Assembly (NCBI RefSeq): GCF_011682175.1
Contig: NZ_WHJG01000027.1
Coordinates: 44,504 to 108,503, forward strand
Source: Massilia frigida
GTDB lineage: Bacteria > Pseudomonadota > Gammaproteobacteria > Burkholderiales > Burkholderiaceae_D
Direction of reading: 5' to 3'
DNA: 64,000 nucleotides
How positions within the stretch are numbered: position 1 is the stretch's first letter; each line of letters opens with the position of its first letter. The translations under genes and the position numbers were made by a program. Positions 21,943 through 31,600 of this stretch are shown in pieces. Below the pieces are notes generated by a model. It was given only the letters and a program-made list of their open reading frames with translations, did no database searches and was not told where the DNA came from.

Positions 21943-22365
21943 TCACAGCGTTCTTTGGGAGGGCATCAACGATTGAGCCGTTGTGCGAACAGGTTGCCCC
22001 TTGAGAACTTGCGACATACGGGGGGAGTGAAAGGAAATGAAACTGTCAAAAGGCGAATTGAGTTCGATTTTCCATGCGAATGAGGAGTATCCGTTCGGAA
22101 AGGTAAATATTTCTCGACGAAGCTCTTGAATCGTCATAGGTTGGAGGGATGCAGAGCATGAGGCGTAATCGATAGAGATTACTAAATCTGTAACCTCAAG
22201 GAAGACGAGTTCAGCGGACACCACAACGAACGAAAATTGCCCTTCTTGACCCGTTGGCGGAATCCATTCGAGGATGTAGTCGATGTCTAGTGTCAGTTGA
22301 CACAGGGGGACCACTGCAACCGTCGTCTCCCTCAGTGATACGAAATGCATGGATAGCGTTGTCAT
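21943..22365 (-). CDS. Unknown protein of lower GC content
   Basis: A 140-residue protein with start taken at ATG 22365; the frame is open to 22407, and ATG 22350 is another choice. No ribosome site is clear. The sequence is not low-complexity and shows alternating hydrophobic strands (FSFVVVSAELVFLEVTDLVI) and a C-terminal WKIELNSPFDSFISF segment, which suggests a beta-rich globular protein. Its codon use and GC are lower than those of the flanking topB and coaD genes, so recent acquisition is possible. No family was recognised; a stand-alone immunity-like protein is one possibility, without proof. Confidence 0.6.
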   Translation of the reverse strand: MTTLSMHFVSLRETTVAVVPLCQLTLDIDYILEWIPPTGQEGQFSFVVVSAELVFLEVTDLVISIDYASCSASLQPMTIQELRREIFTFPNGYSSFAWKIELNSPFDSFISFHSPRMSQVLKGQPVRTTAQSLMPSQRTL

Positions 22366-22434
22366 GAGCCGAAAGGGCCAGCGCTCGTTTTCGCCCCTAC
22401 TGGGCATCTCGAATTACCAGTAAATTCGGCGTCA

Positions 22435-23589
22435 TCACGGGCACTCGCCCGCAAACGACTGGCGCTCGCGCAGCGTTTCCAGTTCGCGTGCCAGGTTCTC
22501 GCGCGCGCGCTCGTTGTACAGGTCCGCGAAATACCCATTCGGATACAGCGTGCCCGCTTTTGCCTGCGCATGAAAATGCGCCAGGATGCGTTCGCGCCCG
22601 GCCAGGTAGTCGGTTTCCTCGACGTGCTGGTACTCGGCCCGCACCGAGCGCGCATAGCCGTCATAGACATCCGCAGCCTGGCCCAGGATCGCCAGGTCCA
22701 CGCCCTGCATCACATCCTGCAGCGCATGCCGCGCCGCCACCGGCGCCAGATGTTCGGTGGCGCGAATCAGGCTGGCCACCTCAATCGCCACGTCGCCGCT
22801 GTCGAGGCTTGAGGCAAGCCACAGCTGCGCGCTCTGTTCTTCGTTCGATCCCGTCCCCGTGCCGCCGCCATACACCGCGTCGTGGAACCAGAAGGCTTTT
22901 TTGAGCGTCGCCATCTGCGCCGCGCTGGCGCCGGCGTTGGCCGCCCACACGGTGATTTCGGTCAGCCCGTGCACCAGATGATCGAGGTTGTGATACGGGC
23001 GCGCGCCGGAGCCGTAGGCGCTCTCGCTGGTGAGCCGCGCGAACCAGGCCGCCGCGTTGGCGTCGTCGGCCCGCCACAGGCTGTCCCAGTCCTTGCGCAG
23101 CCAGTCCAGGATCCACGCGGCGTAGGCCGGCGCCGGCATGAACTGGCGCGTGGTCCAGTGCCAGCCGACCGGTCCCTGCAAGCCGCGCACGAAACTCGAA
23201 CTGACCGAGCCCAGATCGCGCGGCGGCATCACGAACAGCGTTTTCGCACCGTGCAGCACGTCGACATTGGCTTGCTGGATCAGGTTCTCGTAATCGAAGT
23301 CGGAGGTGTTGCGGATGCCGCGGATCAGGAAGTCGATGCCCAGCCGCTTGGCCGCGCGCGCCGTGTAGTCGCCGCGCACCAGCACCACGCTGACATTGGT
23401 CCAGCCCTGCGCGGCCACGCTGCGTTCGACGATGTCCTTGCGCGAGGCGGCATGGAACTGCGGCTTCTTGAACGGGTTTTCTGAAATCAGCACAACGACT
23501 TCGTCGGCCAGTTCGCGCGCTTCGCCGATTACCCACAAATGGCCGTTGGTGATCGGGTCGAGCGTGCCGGAGAATGCGATTTTTTTCAA
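22435..23589 (-). CDS. coaD: Phosphopantetheine adenylyltransferase fused to an HD-type hydrolase domain
   Basis: A 384-residue fusion. Residues 1 to about 160 are CoaD, which makes dephospho-CoA from phosphopantetheine and ATP: FSGTLDPITNGH with the T14-x-G-H17 motif, LIRGIRNTSDFDYE and the SSSFVRGL segment. Residues about 170-380 match predicted HD-superfamily metal-dependent hydrolases of the COG4339 kind: RPYHNLDH, AFWFHDAVY, the acidic SNEEQSA and GVDLAILG. CoaD alone is normally about 160 residues. It begins 3 bases after coaE stops, so the last two steps of CoA synthesis are one operon. Whether the HD domain hydrolyses a CoA-related nucleotide is unknown. The boundary shows no frameshift. 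Confidence 0.93.
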   Translation of the reverse strand: MKKIAFSGTLDPITNGHLWVIGEARELADEVVVLISENPFKKPQFHAASRKDIVERSVAAQGWTNVSVVLVRGDYTARAAKRLGIDFLIRGIRNTSDFDYENLIQQANVDVLHGAKTLFVMPPRDLGSVSSSFVRGLQGPVGWHWTTRQFMPAPAYAAWILDWLRKDWDSLWRADDANAAAWFARLTSESAYGSGARPYHNLDHLVHGLTEITVWAANAGASAAQMATLKKAFWFHDAVYGGGTGTGSNEEQSAQLWLASSLDSGDVAIEVASLIRATEHLAPVAARHALQDVMQGVDLAILGQAADVYDGYARSVRAEYQHVEETDYLAGRERILAHFHAQAKAGTLYPNGYFADLYNERARENLARELETLRERQSFAGECP

Positions 23590-23592
23590 GGT

Positions 23593-24198
23593 TCAGCTCC
23601 ACAAGTCGGTGTATCGATGATGCAGTTGCAAGGCCAGTGCGCGCACCTCGTCGAGCGTGCCGTCGTTCTGCACCACGTCGTCGGCACGTGCCAGGTAATC
23701 GGCACGGGGCAGTTGCAGGGCGATGATGCTGGCCACCTGCCCGCGCGTCCAGTCGGGATTGCGCAAGGCGATGCGCGCCGCCCGGCTGCGGTCGGACGTA
23801 TCGACCACCAGCACCCGCGTCGCGGGTAGCGCCTGGTCCATCGCCAGCGCCGATTCCCACACCACATAAGGCGACTGCTGCCTGCGCGTCCAGTCGTCGG
23901 CCAGCGCCAGCACGGCCGGGCGCAGGATGCGCTTCAATTCCTCGTTGGCGGCCGGGTCGAGCGCGAACACGCTGCGCAGGGTGCCGCGCGCCAGGCTGCC
24001 ATCGGGCGCCATCGCTTGCGGAAAGGCGCGGCCGATTTGCACGGTGGCCGGATGCGCCGGATCCTGGTGCACGGTGCGCGCCAGCGCATCGGCGTCGAGG
24101 CAGGGCACGCCGAGCGCTTCAAAGGCCCGCGCGAAGGTCGACTTGCCGCTGCCGATCCCGCCGGTCAGCACCAATACCTTGGGAGGAGTGAAGCTCAT
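23593..24198 (-). CDS. coaE: Dephospho-CoA kinase
   Basis: A 201-residue P-loop kinase for the last step of CoA synthesis. The Walker A loop is LTGGIGSGKSTFARAF, followed by LGVPCLDADALAR, where the acidic residues bind the substrate, and the C-terminal ALQLHHRY helix. It lies directly upstream of coaD (3-base gap), so two sequential enzymes are co-expressed. A GGAG-like ribosome site precedes neither alternative start clearly, and the MSFTPPKVLVLTGG start was kept. A divergent TetR-type regulator shares its promoter region. Confidence 0.96.
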   Translation of the reverse strand: MSFTPPKVLVLTGGIGSGKSTFARAFEALGVPCLDADALARTVHQDPAHPATVQIGRAFPQAMAPDGSLARGTLRSVFALDPAANEELKRILRPAVLALADDWTRRQQSPYVVWESALAMDQALPATRVLVVDTSDRSRAARIALRNPDWTRGQVASIIALQLPRADYLARADDVVQNDGTLDEVRALALQLHHRYTDLWS

Positions 24199-24218
24199 CG
24201 TGTGGTCCGTTCAATTGT

Positions 24219-24293
24219 TTGGTTGAGCATCCAATATTGTCAGGTTAGCGAAAGACGCAAGGGAAAACAAGTATAATTTGGTCATTCAACCAA
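24219..24293. promoter_or_regulatory. Two TTGG-N8-CCAA operators and tetR -10 box in the coaE-tetR divergent region
   Basis: Two 16-base palindromes of the form TTGG-N8-CCAA lie at 24219-24234 and 24278-24293. The second, read against the reverse complement of the first, is identical at 12 of 16 positions. A perfect TATAAT (24272-24277) for the plus-strand tetR gene ends right before the second site, which would thus cover the transcription start. The first site lies about 20 bases upstream of the coaE start. This is the expected layout for an autorepressing TetR regulator that also acts on coaE-coaD. Confidence 0.65.
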
Positions 24294-24309
24294 TTTAAGT
24301 GATGCACGC

Positions 24310-24918
24310 ATGTCGAGGAAGCCCAATTCGGAACAGCGCCGCGCGCAGATCGTGCAAGCCTTGCTGGACACGATGGCCGAGCATGGCTACGACAAGGCCA
24401 CCATTGTGCTGATCGCCCGCCGCGCGGGACTGACTCCGGGCCTGCTGCACTACCATTTTCACAGCAAAGCCGATATCTTGCTGGCGCTGGTGAAGGCGCT
24501 CGCCGCAGCGGCGCAGCAGCGCTACCTTGCGTTCGCGCAGAACGCGGTCAATGCCGACCAGCGTTTGAATGCCTACATCGATGCGCGTCTTGGTTTGGGT
24601 GAGGGCGCCGATGCGGGCGCGGTCGCGGCCTGGGTGGTGATCGGTGCCGAAGCCGTGCGCCAGCCCGAGGTACGCGCCGCCTACCAGCACGCGATCGATA
24701 CCGAGCTGGCGCTGCTGCGCGAACTGCTTGCGGCCAGCCTGGCCGCGCAGGGGAGAAGCACCGGCAACGTGCACGCGCTGGCCGCCGCCTTGCTGGCCAT
24801 GATGGAGGGGACCTTCCAGCTGGCCAGCGCGGCCCAGGCCAGCATGCCGATCGGGTACGCGGCGCCAATGGCCGCGCAACTGGTGCGCCGCTTTATCGAC
24901 GCCGAGCCGCCGGCCTAG
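24310..24918 (+). CDS. TetR family transcriptional regulator
   Basis: A 202-residue one-component repressor. The N-terminal helix-turn-helix (about residues 8-55) reads RRAQIVQALLDTMAEHGYD, then TIVLIARRAGLTPGLLHYHF, the classic TetR recognition region. The remaining 140 helical residues form the ligand-binding and dimer domain. It is divergent from coaE and shares a 111-base intergenic region holding two matching palindromes, so it probably controls itself and perhaps the CoA genes. The ligand is unknown. The 3' end overlaps the end of the unknown gene on the opposite strand by 4 bases. Confidence 0.9.
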   Translation: MSRKPNSEQRRAQIVQALLDTMAEHGYDKATIVLIARRAGLTPGLLHYHFHSKADILLALVKALAAAAQQRYLAFAQNAVNADQRLNAYIDARLGLGEGADAGAVAAWVVIGAEAVRQPEVRAAYQHAIDTELALLRELLAASLAAQGRSTGNVHALAAALLAMMEGTFQLASAAQASMPIGYAAPMAAQLVRRFIDAEPPA

Positions 24919-25409
24919 CCGTCGGTGGCGCTCACGTGCCAGCCGCTTCCGGCCTCCGGCGGCAGCGCCGCCGTCTCGCCCCGGGCGATGCTGAACTGCG
25001 CCATGCCGCCGGGATGGCCGTGCGCCCACGCCATCCACTCGGCGCCGGTGATCAGCCAGGCCAGCGCGCCACCGTCGCGCTGGAGCCGCTGCGCGCGCAC
25101 CGGGCCGGCGTCGATGCGCACCCACAGTTCGCGGTAGCTGCCGTCGATGCCGGTTTCTTCGACCTTGTCCACGCCGTCAAAGCGCATCGTTCCCGCATCG
25201 ATACCGGGGCCGAGCGCGGGGAAGGCAATCTCGGGATGCCATTCGCAGCGTGCACCTTCCACCACGGTGCTGCCGGCAAAGCCGCGCGAGTCGATGTGCC
25301 AGCGCGCCGACTGGAACCACAGCACCTGCGTCGTGGTGTCGCTGCTGCCGTCGCTGCGCCAGATGCCTTCGCGCCGCCACAGGCCGTGGTATTGAAGGGG
25401 CACCGTCAT
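24915..25409 (-). CDS. Unknown protein, last gene of a signalling block
   Basis: A 164-residue protein with no signal peptide. It looks beta-rich (LWFQSARWHIDSRGFAG, YRELWVRIDAG), with several Trp residues, which could fit a lipocalin-like barrel, but no family was recognised. Its ATG overlaps the stop of the upstream exported protein (ATGA), so the pair is translationally coupled. It is the distal gene of a minus-strand block that starts with a hybrid kinase at 32.1 kb. No function can be assigned. Confidence 0.7.
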   Translation of the reverse strand: MTVPLQYHGLWRREGIWRSDGSSDTTTQVLWFQSARWHIDSRGFAGSTVVEGARCEWHPEIAFPALGPGIDAGTMRFDGVDKVEETGIDGSYRELWVRIDAGPVRAQRLQRDGGALAWLITGAEWMAWAHGHPGGMAQFSIARGETAALPPEAGSGWHVSATDG

Positions 25410-26095
25410 GCCAGGTCGGCCTTGTCGAAATAGATGGTGCCGAGGACGCGCGCTCCACCCAACTGACGCGCCAGGGCGGCGGCAGGGGTTTGTTCAAGCG
25501 CCTTTTTCGGCACCTCGACCGGATCGGCAGGCGCACCCGGGCGCGTGCGGAACGCGACGATATGGTCGAAGTCGGGGCGGCTGTCGATCTGCTTGACCAG
25601 GAAGCGCGTGCCGCCGCCGCCCACTTGCAAGTAGCGTGCCGTGGCGCTGGCCGCGAAGACGGACAGCAGGGGACGGAACGCCAGCACCTTCTCGACCAGC
25701 ACCGTCGCGGCTGTGTGGCGGGTGGTGCCGCCGCGCTCGAAGTGGCCCTGCACCAGGTCGGCCTTGAAGGCGCGTAGCGGGTCATCGCTGTCGGGTGCGA
25801 GCCGGTCCAGGTCGAAATTTTCGGGGGCGATGGTCCACAGCGCTGTCTTTCCATCGAGACGGCGCCGCAGCGCCGCATCGAGTGCCATGTCGGCCAGCCG
25901 GATTTGCAGGATCACCTGGCGGTCGTGCGGCGCATGCAGCATTGGCAGGTGCGAAGCATACAAGCCATCGGCGCCGCCAAACAGCACCATGCCATGCTGG
26001 CCAAGGTGCGGCTTGATGCACGCAGCGGCGCGGCCGACACAGGCCAGCAGCGCCACGGCGCCAACCCCACGCAGGACGAGACGGCGCCCGTTCAT
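25406..26095 (-). CDS. Unknown exported protein
   Basis: A 229-residue protein with an N-terminal signal (MNGRRLVLRGVGAVALLACV). The LLAC sequence at residues 16-19 could be a lipobox, giving a lipoprotein, but the second Cys further on makes a plain signal peptide possible too. The rest is soluble and unassigned. Its ATG overlaps the stop of the receiver-kinase gene (ATGA), and its own stop overlaps the next gene, so all are likely translated as one operon. It might supply a periplasmic sensing function to the kinases; this is inference. Confidence 0.72.
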   Translation of the reverse strand: MNGRRLVLRGVGAVALLACVGRAAACIKPHLGQHGMVLFGGADGLYASHLPMLHAPHDRQVILQIRLADMALDAALRRRLDGKTALWTIAPENFDLDRLAPDSDDPLRAFKADLVQGHFERGGTTRHTAATVLVEKVLAFRPLLSVFAASATARYLQVGGGGTRFLVKQIDSRPDFDHIVAFRTRPGAPADPVEVPKKALEQTPAAALARQLGGARVLGTIYFDKADLA

Positions 26096-27270
26096 GCGTG
26101 CGATCCGCAGAGCGGCAGGGTAAGGCGGAAGGCCGCACCCTGGTTCGGCGCGCTGTCGACATCGAGCGTGCCGTCGTGCGACTCGGCCAGCTGGCGCGCG
26201 ATGTACAGGCCAAGGCCGAGGCCCTCGCGCACGTCCTTGGTGCCGGCCCGCTCGAATGGGGCGAAGATGCGCAGCTGGTCTTCCGGCGCGATGCCCACGC
26301 CCTGGTCGCGCACCACGATGATGGCGTAGCCGTCGCGCGCGTCCAGGCTGATTTTCACAGGTTTGCTGCCGCCGTAGCGCAGCGCGTTGGTAAGCAGGTT
26401 GATGATGATCTGCTCGACCCGGAACTCATCCCACACACCCGCCACCGGCTCCGGCGCATGCAGCTCGACGGTGCAGCCGGCCGCCTCGGTGCGCTGCGCC
26501 AGGTCGCTGACGATGCGCGCCAGCAGCGCCGACAGCTCGGTTTCGGCCGGGCGGATCGACAGCTTGCCGCTGCGGATGCGCGACACGTCGACCATGTCGT
26601 TAATCAGCCGGATCATGCTCTGGATCTGGCGGCCGTCGCGCGCCACCATCTTGCGCATGTTCTCTTCGTTGAAGACGGCCATGTTGCCCTTGTCGAGCTG
26701 CATGCCGCGCAGCTGGGTTTCCAGGAACAGGGTGTTGAGCGGCGTGCGCAGTTCGTGCGCGACCATCGACATGAAGTCGTCGCGCATCTTGAGCGAGCGT
26801 TCCAGTTCGACCTGGGTGGCGCGCAGCTCGCGCCGGCTCTCTTCCAGTTCGGCCACCTGGCGCTTGACCTCATTGCGCTGCTGGCACAGGGCCACGAACA
26901 CATTCACCTTGCTCTTGACGGCCGCGATGTCGAGCGGCTTGTAGAGGAAATCGACGGCGCCCGTCTCGTAGCCCTTGAAGGCGTAATTGAGTTCGCGCCC
27001 GGCCGCGCTGACGAACACGATCGGCACGTTGCGCGTGCGCTCGGTGCCGCGCATCAGTTCCGCCAGTTCGATGCCGTCCATCCCCGGCATCATGACGTCC
27101 AGGATGGCCAGTGCGAAGTCGTGTTCGAGCAGCAGCGACAGCGCCGCCTCGCCCGAACTGGCCTGGTAGACGATGCGGTCATCCTGTTCGATGATCTTGC
27201 TCAGCGCGAGCAGGTTCTCGGGCAGGTCGTCGACGATCAGGAGCTTGATTTTTTGTTGGTCGCTCGTCAT
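26092..27270 (-). CDS. Response regulator-histidine kinase hybrid (receiver first)
   Basis: A 392-residue soluble protein. An N-terminal receiver has acidic pocket Asp14/Asp15 and phospho-acceptor Asp58 in LAILDVMMPG. A coiled coil (about 125-160) links it to a dimerization helix with His172 in MVAHELRTPLN and an ATPase domain with NLLTNALRYGG, RDQGVGIAP and GLGLGLYIA. No membrane segment is present, so it acts in the cytoplasm, probably receiving phosphate from the CHASE3 kinase at the start of the block. Its start overlaps the end of the CheB-like gene (ATGA). Confidence 0.92.
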   Translation of the reverse strand: MTSDQQKIKLLIVDDLPENLLALSKIIEQDDRIVYQASSGEAALSLLLEHDFALAILDVMMPGMDGIELAELMRGTERTRNVPIVFVSAAGRELNYAFKGYETGAVDFLYKPLDIAAVKSKVNVFVALCQQRNEVKRQVAELEESRRELRATQVELERSLKMRDDFMSMVAHELRTPLNTLFLETQLRGMQLDKGNMAVFNEENMRKMVARDGRQIQSMIRLINDMVDVSRIRSGKLSIRPAETELSALLARIVSDLAQRTEAAGCTVELHAPEPVAGVWDEFRVEQIIINLLTNALRYGGSKPVKISLDARDGYAIIVVRDQGVGIAPEDQLRIFAPFERAGTKDVREGLGLGLYIARQLAESHDGTLDVDSAPNQGAAFRLTLPLCGSHA

Positions 27271-27869
27271 TGGATCTCCTTCATCGCGGCCATCAGCGCG
27301 CCGATGGCGGGCACGGACAGCACCGCGTCTGGTGCGCGCAGCCGGATCGCGGCCAGGGGCATGGTCGCAATCTCGGCGTCGAGCGGGTCCTGCACCACGG
27401 TCAGGCCGCCGCAGGCGGCAATGCGCGCCATGCCGGCGGCGCCATCGGCGCTGGCGCCGGTGAGCAGGATGCCGGCCAGGCGCTTGCCGTAGGCGTCGGC
27501 GGCGGACTCCATCAACACATCGATGGCGGGGCGCGAAAAATGCACCGGGTCTTCCTGGCTCAGCGAAAAACTGAAGTCGCGTTCGATCGACAGGTGGTAG
27601 CCGGGCGGGGCGAAATAGACGCTGCCCGCTTCCAGCGGCATCTTGTCGTCGGCCTGGCGCACCGGCATCGCCAGTCGCTGCTGGAAGACTTCGGCCAGGC
27701 GGCTGTCGCGGTCGTCCGGCAGGTGCAGCACCACGGTCACCGAAAAGCCGAATTGCCGTGGCAGCGCCGGCAAAAGGCGCAGCAGGGCGTCGATGCCGCC
27801 GGCCGAGGCGCCGATCACCACGGCGTCGATCCTGCGCCCGGCCAGCAGTGCGTCATGGACGGCGCTCAT
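27267..27869 (-). CDS. CheB-type methylesterase domain without receiver
   Basis: A 200-residue protein that is only the catalytic domain of CheB. The triad is present: Ser22 in VIGASAGGID, His49 in VVLHLPDD and the Asp in LLTGASADGAAGM. Normal CheB is about 350 residues with an N-terminal receiver that gates activity; here that control is missing or supplied by the receivers of its neighbours. It overlaps both the CheR gene and the following kinase by 4 bases. There is no chemoreceptor gene in the window, so the substrate is not evident. Confidence 0.9.
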   Translation of the reverse strand: MSAVHDALLAGRRIDAVVIGASAGGIDALLRLLPALPRQFGFSVTVVLHLPDDRDSRLAEVFQQRLAMPVRQADDKMPLEAGSVYFAPPGYHLSIERDFSFSLSQEDPVHFSRPAIDVLMESAADAYGKRLAGILLTGASADGAAGMARIAACGGLTVVQDPLDAEIATMPLAAIRLRAPDAVLSVPAIGALMAAMKEIQ

Positions 27870-28693
27870 GGCGCCACCTTGCGAAACACGCGCTCGGCCT
27901 TGACCAGCGGTTCAAAGGCGTCGGCATGCGCCGAGAAATCGAGGCTTTCCTTGCTGCCCAGGCCAAGAAAGCCGCGGTAGCACAGGGATTCGTGGAACAG
28001 GCCAAGCGCGCGGTCCTGCAGCTTGCGGTTAAAGTAGATCATCACGTTGCGGCAGCTGATTAGATGGGTTTCGGAGAACACGCTATCGGTCGCCAGGCTA
28101 TGGTCGGCGAAGATGACATTGTCCACCAGGCTGCGGTCGAACAGGGCGCCGTCGTAGGCGGCCGTGTAGTAGTCGGAAAAGGCGGCCCGGCCGCCCGCCA
28201 TCTGGTAGCTGGCGGTGTAGGCGCGCATGCGCTCGAGCGCGAACACGCCCTTGCGCGCGCGGTCGAGCGAATGCGGGTTGATGTCGGTGGCGTAGATGAT
28301 CGAGCGTTCCAGCAGCCCTTCTTCCTTGAGCAATATCGCCATCGAGTAGATTTCCTCGCCGGTGCTGCAGCCGGCGATCCAGATCTTCAGCGACGGGTAG
28401 GTGGAGAGGTGCGGCATCACGTGCTCGCGCAGCGCCTGGAAGTACGAGGGGTCGCGGAACATCTCGCTGGTCGGAATCGTCAGGTACTGCAGCAGCTGCA
28501 TGAAGGCGTCCGGGTCGTGCAGCACGCGCGATTGCAGCTCGGAGATGCTGGCGCAATCCATCTGGTGCAGCGCATGCAGTACGCGGCGCTTTTGCGAGGC
28601 TCCCGAGTAGTCGCGGAAGTCGTAGCTGTATTTCAGGTAGATCGCCTCCATCAGCAGGCGCAGCTCGATGCTGATGCTGTCCGGTGCATTCAT
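27866..28693 (-). CDS. CheR-type protein methyltransferase
   Basis: A 275-residue SAM-dependent methyltransferase of the CheR family, which methylates glutamates on receptors. An N-terminal helical domain is followed by a SAM-binding fold with AGCSTGEEIYSMAILLKEE, ATDINPHSLDRAR and the later SCRNVMIYFNRK. It is coupled by 4-base overlap to the CheB-like gene and directly follows the large hybrid kinase. Together they look like a CheR/CheB adaptation pair for a kinase rather than for a classical chemoreceptor. The target protein is unknown. Confidence 0.93.
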   Translation of the reverse strand: MNAPDSISIELRLLMEAIYLKYSYDFRDYSGASQKRRVLHALHQMDCASISELQSRVLHDPDAFMQLLQYLTIPTSEMFRDPSYFQALREHVMPHLSTYPSLKIWIAGCSTGEEIYSMAILLKEEGLLERSIIYATDINPHSLDRARKGVFALERMRAYTASYQMAGGRAAFSDYYTAAYDGALFDRSLVDNVIFADHSLATDSVFSETHLISCRNVMIYFNRKLQDRALGLFHESLCYRGFLGLGSKESLDFSAHADAFEPLVKAERVFRKVAP

Positions 28694-31600
28694 CAGAGCC
28701 GCTCCATGCTCGGCAGCCAGACGCGCAGCAGGGAGTACAGGCGGTCAAGGTCGATCGGCTTGGCCAGGTAGTCCGACGCGCCGGCTTTCATGCACTGTTC
28801 CTGGTCGTCCTTCATGGCCTTGGCCGTGATGGCGATCACCGGCAGCTTGGCGAAGCGCGGGTCGGCGCGCAGGCGGCGCGTCGCTTCCAGGCCATCCATC
28901 CCGGGCATCATCACGTCCATCAGCACCAAGTCCATGTCGGGGATCTGGTCGAGCCGTTCGAGCGCCTCGAAGCCGTTGCGGCCCACTTCGACCGTGATGC
29001 CTTTCTGTTCCAGCGCGCTGGTGAGCGAGAAGATGTTGCGCACGTCGTCGTCCACCAGCAGGATGCGGCGTCCGTCGAACACGCGGTCGCGGCTGCGCAC
29101 CGTCTTGAGCATGCTCTGGCGCTCGGCCGACATCTGCGACTCGACCTTGTGCAGGAACAGGGTCACTTCGTCGAGCAGGCGCTCGGGCGAGCGCGCGCCC
29201 TTGATGATGATCGAGCGCGAATATTTCAGCAGCTCGGCTTCCTCGGTACGGGTCAGGTTGCGCCCGGTGTAGACGATCACCGGCGGGAACGAGACGATTT
29301 CCTCGGCCGCCATCTTGCGCAGCAGTTCGTGGCCCTGCATGTCGGGCAGTTTCAGGTCGATGATCATGCAATCGTAGACGCTGGCCTGCAGCAGCGCAAT
29401 GGCTTCGCCGCCGCTGGCCACCGCAGTGATCTCGACGTCGGCGTCGTCGATCAGCTGGACCACGCTCTGGCGCTGGCGCTCGTCGTCTTCGACCAGCAGC
29501 ACGCGTTTGAGCTTCTGGGTGAATTTGCCTTCGAGCGTGCGGAATACCTGCTTGAGGCGGTCGCGCGTGGCCGGCTTGATCACGTAGCCGATCGCGCCCA
29601 GTTGCAGGGCGGCCTCGGCGCGGTCGTTGGCCGAGACGATATGCACCGGGATGTGGCGCGCGCGCGGATTGTCCTTGAGCTTTTGCAGCACGTCCAGGCC
29701 CGAGCCGTCGGGCAGGCCAAGGTCGAGCAGGATGGCGTCGGGCAGGAAGTCGTTGGCGGCCTGCAGGCCGTCGGCGGCGCTGTGCGCGACCAGGCAGCGG
29801 TAGTGCATTTCGTGCGCCAGGTCGAACAGGATGCGCGCGAACGCGGCGTCGTCTTCGATCACCAGCACGCTGCGGCCGGTCGCCACGTCGTGGCCGCGGT
29901 CGTCGGCAAACACCGGCGCGCGCAGGACAGATGCAGGCGCTGGCGGTGGCGCCAGGGTAGCGCGCGGGGCTTCCGGTGCGGCGGAGACGGGCAGGCCCGG
30001 GGTGCCGGCCGGCAGCATGGCCGGCATCAGCAGGGTAAAGGTGCTGCCCTTGCCGGGCGCGCTGGCAATCGCGATCGAGCCGCCCAGCAGGGCCGCCAGG
30101 TCGCGCGAGATCGACAGGCCCAGGCCCGTGCCGCCGTAGCGCCGGCTGGTGGTGCCATCGGCCTGGCGGAACGCCTCGAAGATGATCGCGTGCTGGTCGG
30201 GCGCGATGCCGATGCCCGAGTCGCGCACGACGAAGGCCAGCTTGCCGTCCGGGCGCGCTTCGATGGTCAGCGAGACCTGGCCGGCATCGGTAAACTTGAT
30301 CGCGTTCGACAGCAGGTTCCTGAGAATTTGCTGCAGGCGCTGGCCGTCGCTGTGCAGCGTGAGCGGAGCGCCCGCTTCCACGGCGCAGGTGAAGGTGAGC
30401 TGTTTCTGGCCGGCCAGCGGCCCGAAGGTGTGGCGCATGGTGTCGGCCAGCTCGGACAGGGCGATGTCTTCGGGCGACAGTTCGAGCTTGCCCGCTTCGA
30501 CCTTGGAGATGTCGAGGATATCGTTGATCAGGTTGAGCAGGTCGTTGCCGGCCGCGTAGATGGTGTTGGCGAACTGGATCTGCTCCGGTTCGAGGTTGCC
30601 CCTGGCGTTCTCGGACAGCAGCTTGGACAGGATCAGGGAGCTGTTCAGGGGCGTGCGCAGTTCGTGCGACATATTGGCCAGGAACTCGGATTTGTATTTG
30701 CTGGCGCGCTGCAGGTCGAGGGCGCGCTCTTCCAGCTCGTGCTGGATCACGCCCAGGGCGCTGTTTTTTTCATCGAGCGCATTGGCCTGTTCGGCCAGGC
30801 GTTCGTTGGTCTGCTCCAGTTCCGCCTTCTGGTTTTCCAGGATGGTCTGTGATTCTTCCAGCACGCGCGATTGTTCTTCGAGTTCCTCGTTGGCGGTGCG
30901 CAGCTCTTCCTGCTGCACCTGGAGTTCTTCGTTGAGCTGCTGGGTTTCGGCCAGCGCATCGTGCAGGCGGCGGCGCGCCAGGGCCGCTTCGATGGCGCGG
31001 CCGATGTTCGGCGCGACCAGTTCCAGGAATTCCAGGTCGCGCTTGCGCGGTTCGTTCAGGAAGCCCAATTCGATGACGCCGTTGGCCACGCCGTCATTGT
31101 CGACCGGGATCAGGACCAGGTGGCGCGGGCTGCCGCTGCCGATGCCGGAGCTGACCTTCAGGTAATGGTCGGGCAGGTTGCCCAGCACGATAGGGCGTTT
31201 GGACAGCAGCGCCTGGCCGACCAGGGTGTCGGCGCCGTTGAAGCGCACTTCGCGCTCGGCTTCTTCGCGGCTCATGCCGTAACCGGCGATGCGGCGCAGG
31301 CTGCCGTCTTCGTCGCGCGCGTACAGGGCGGCGACAGCCGCGCCGGTGTATTCGGCCATGAAGTCGAGCGCGGCGCGGCCGAGGCTGGAAAGACTGTTGT
31401 GGCCGATGCTGCGTTCGGCCAGCTGGGTCTGGCCGCTGCGCTGCCAGGCCTGGCGTTCCAGCGCTTCGCCGTGGGTGCGGTGCTGGTCGATGGCGTCGCC
31501 GAATACCCCCGACAGGTGCACCAGTTCGCGGCGGCCGAAATAGGCCAGCAGGCCCGATAGCAGCAGGCTGACCAGCAGGTACAGGCCGACGCCCCAGCGC

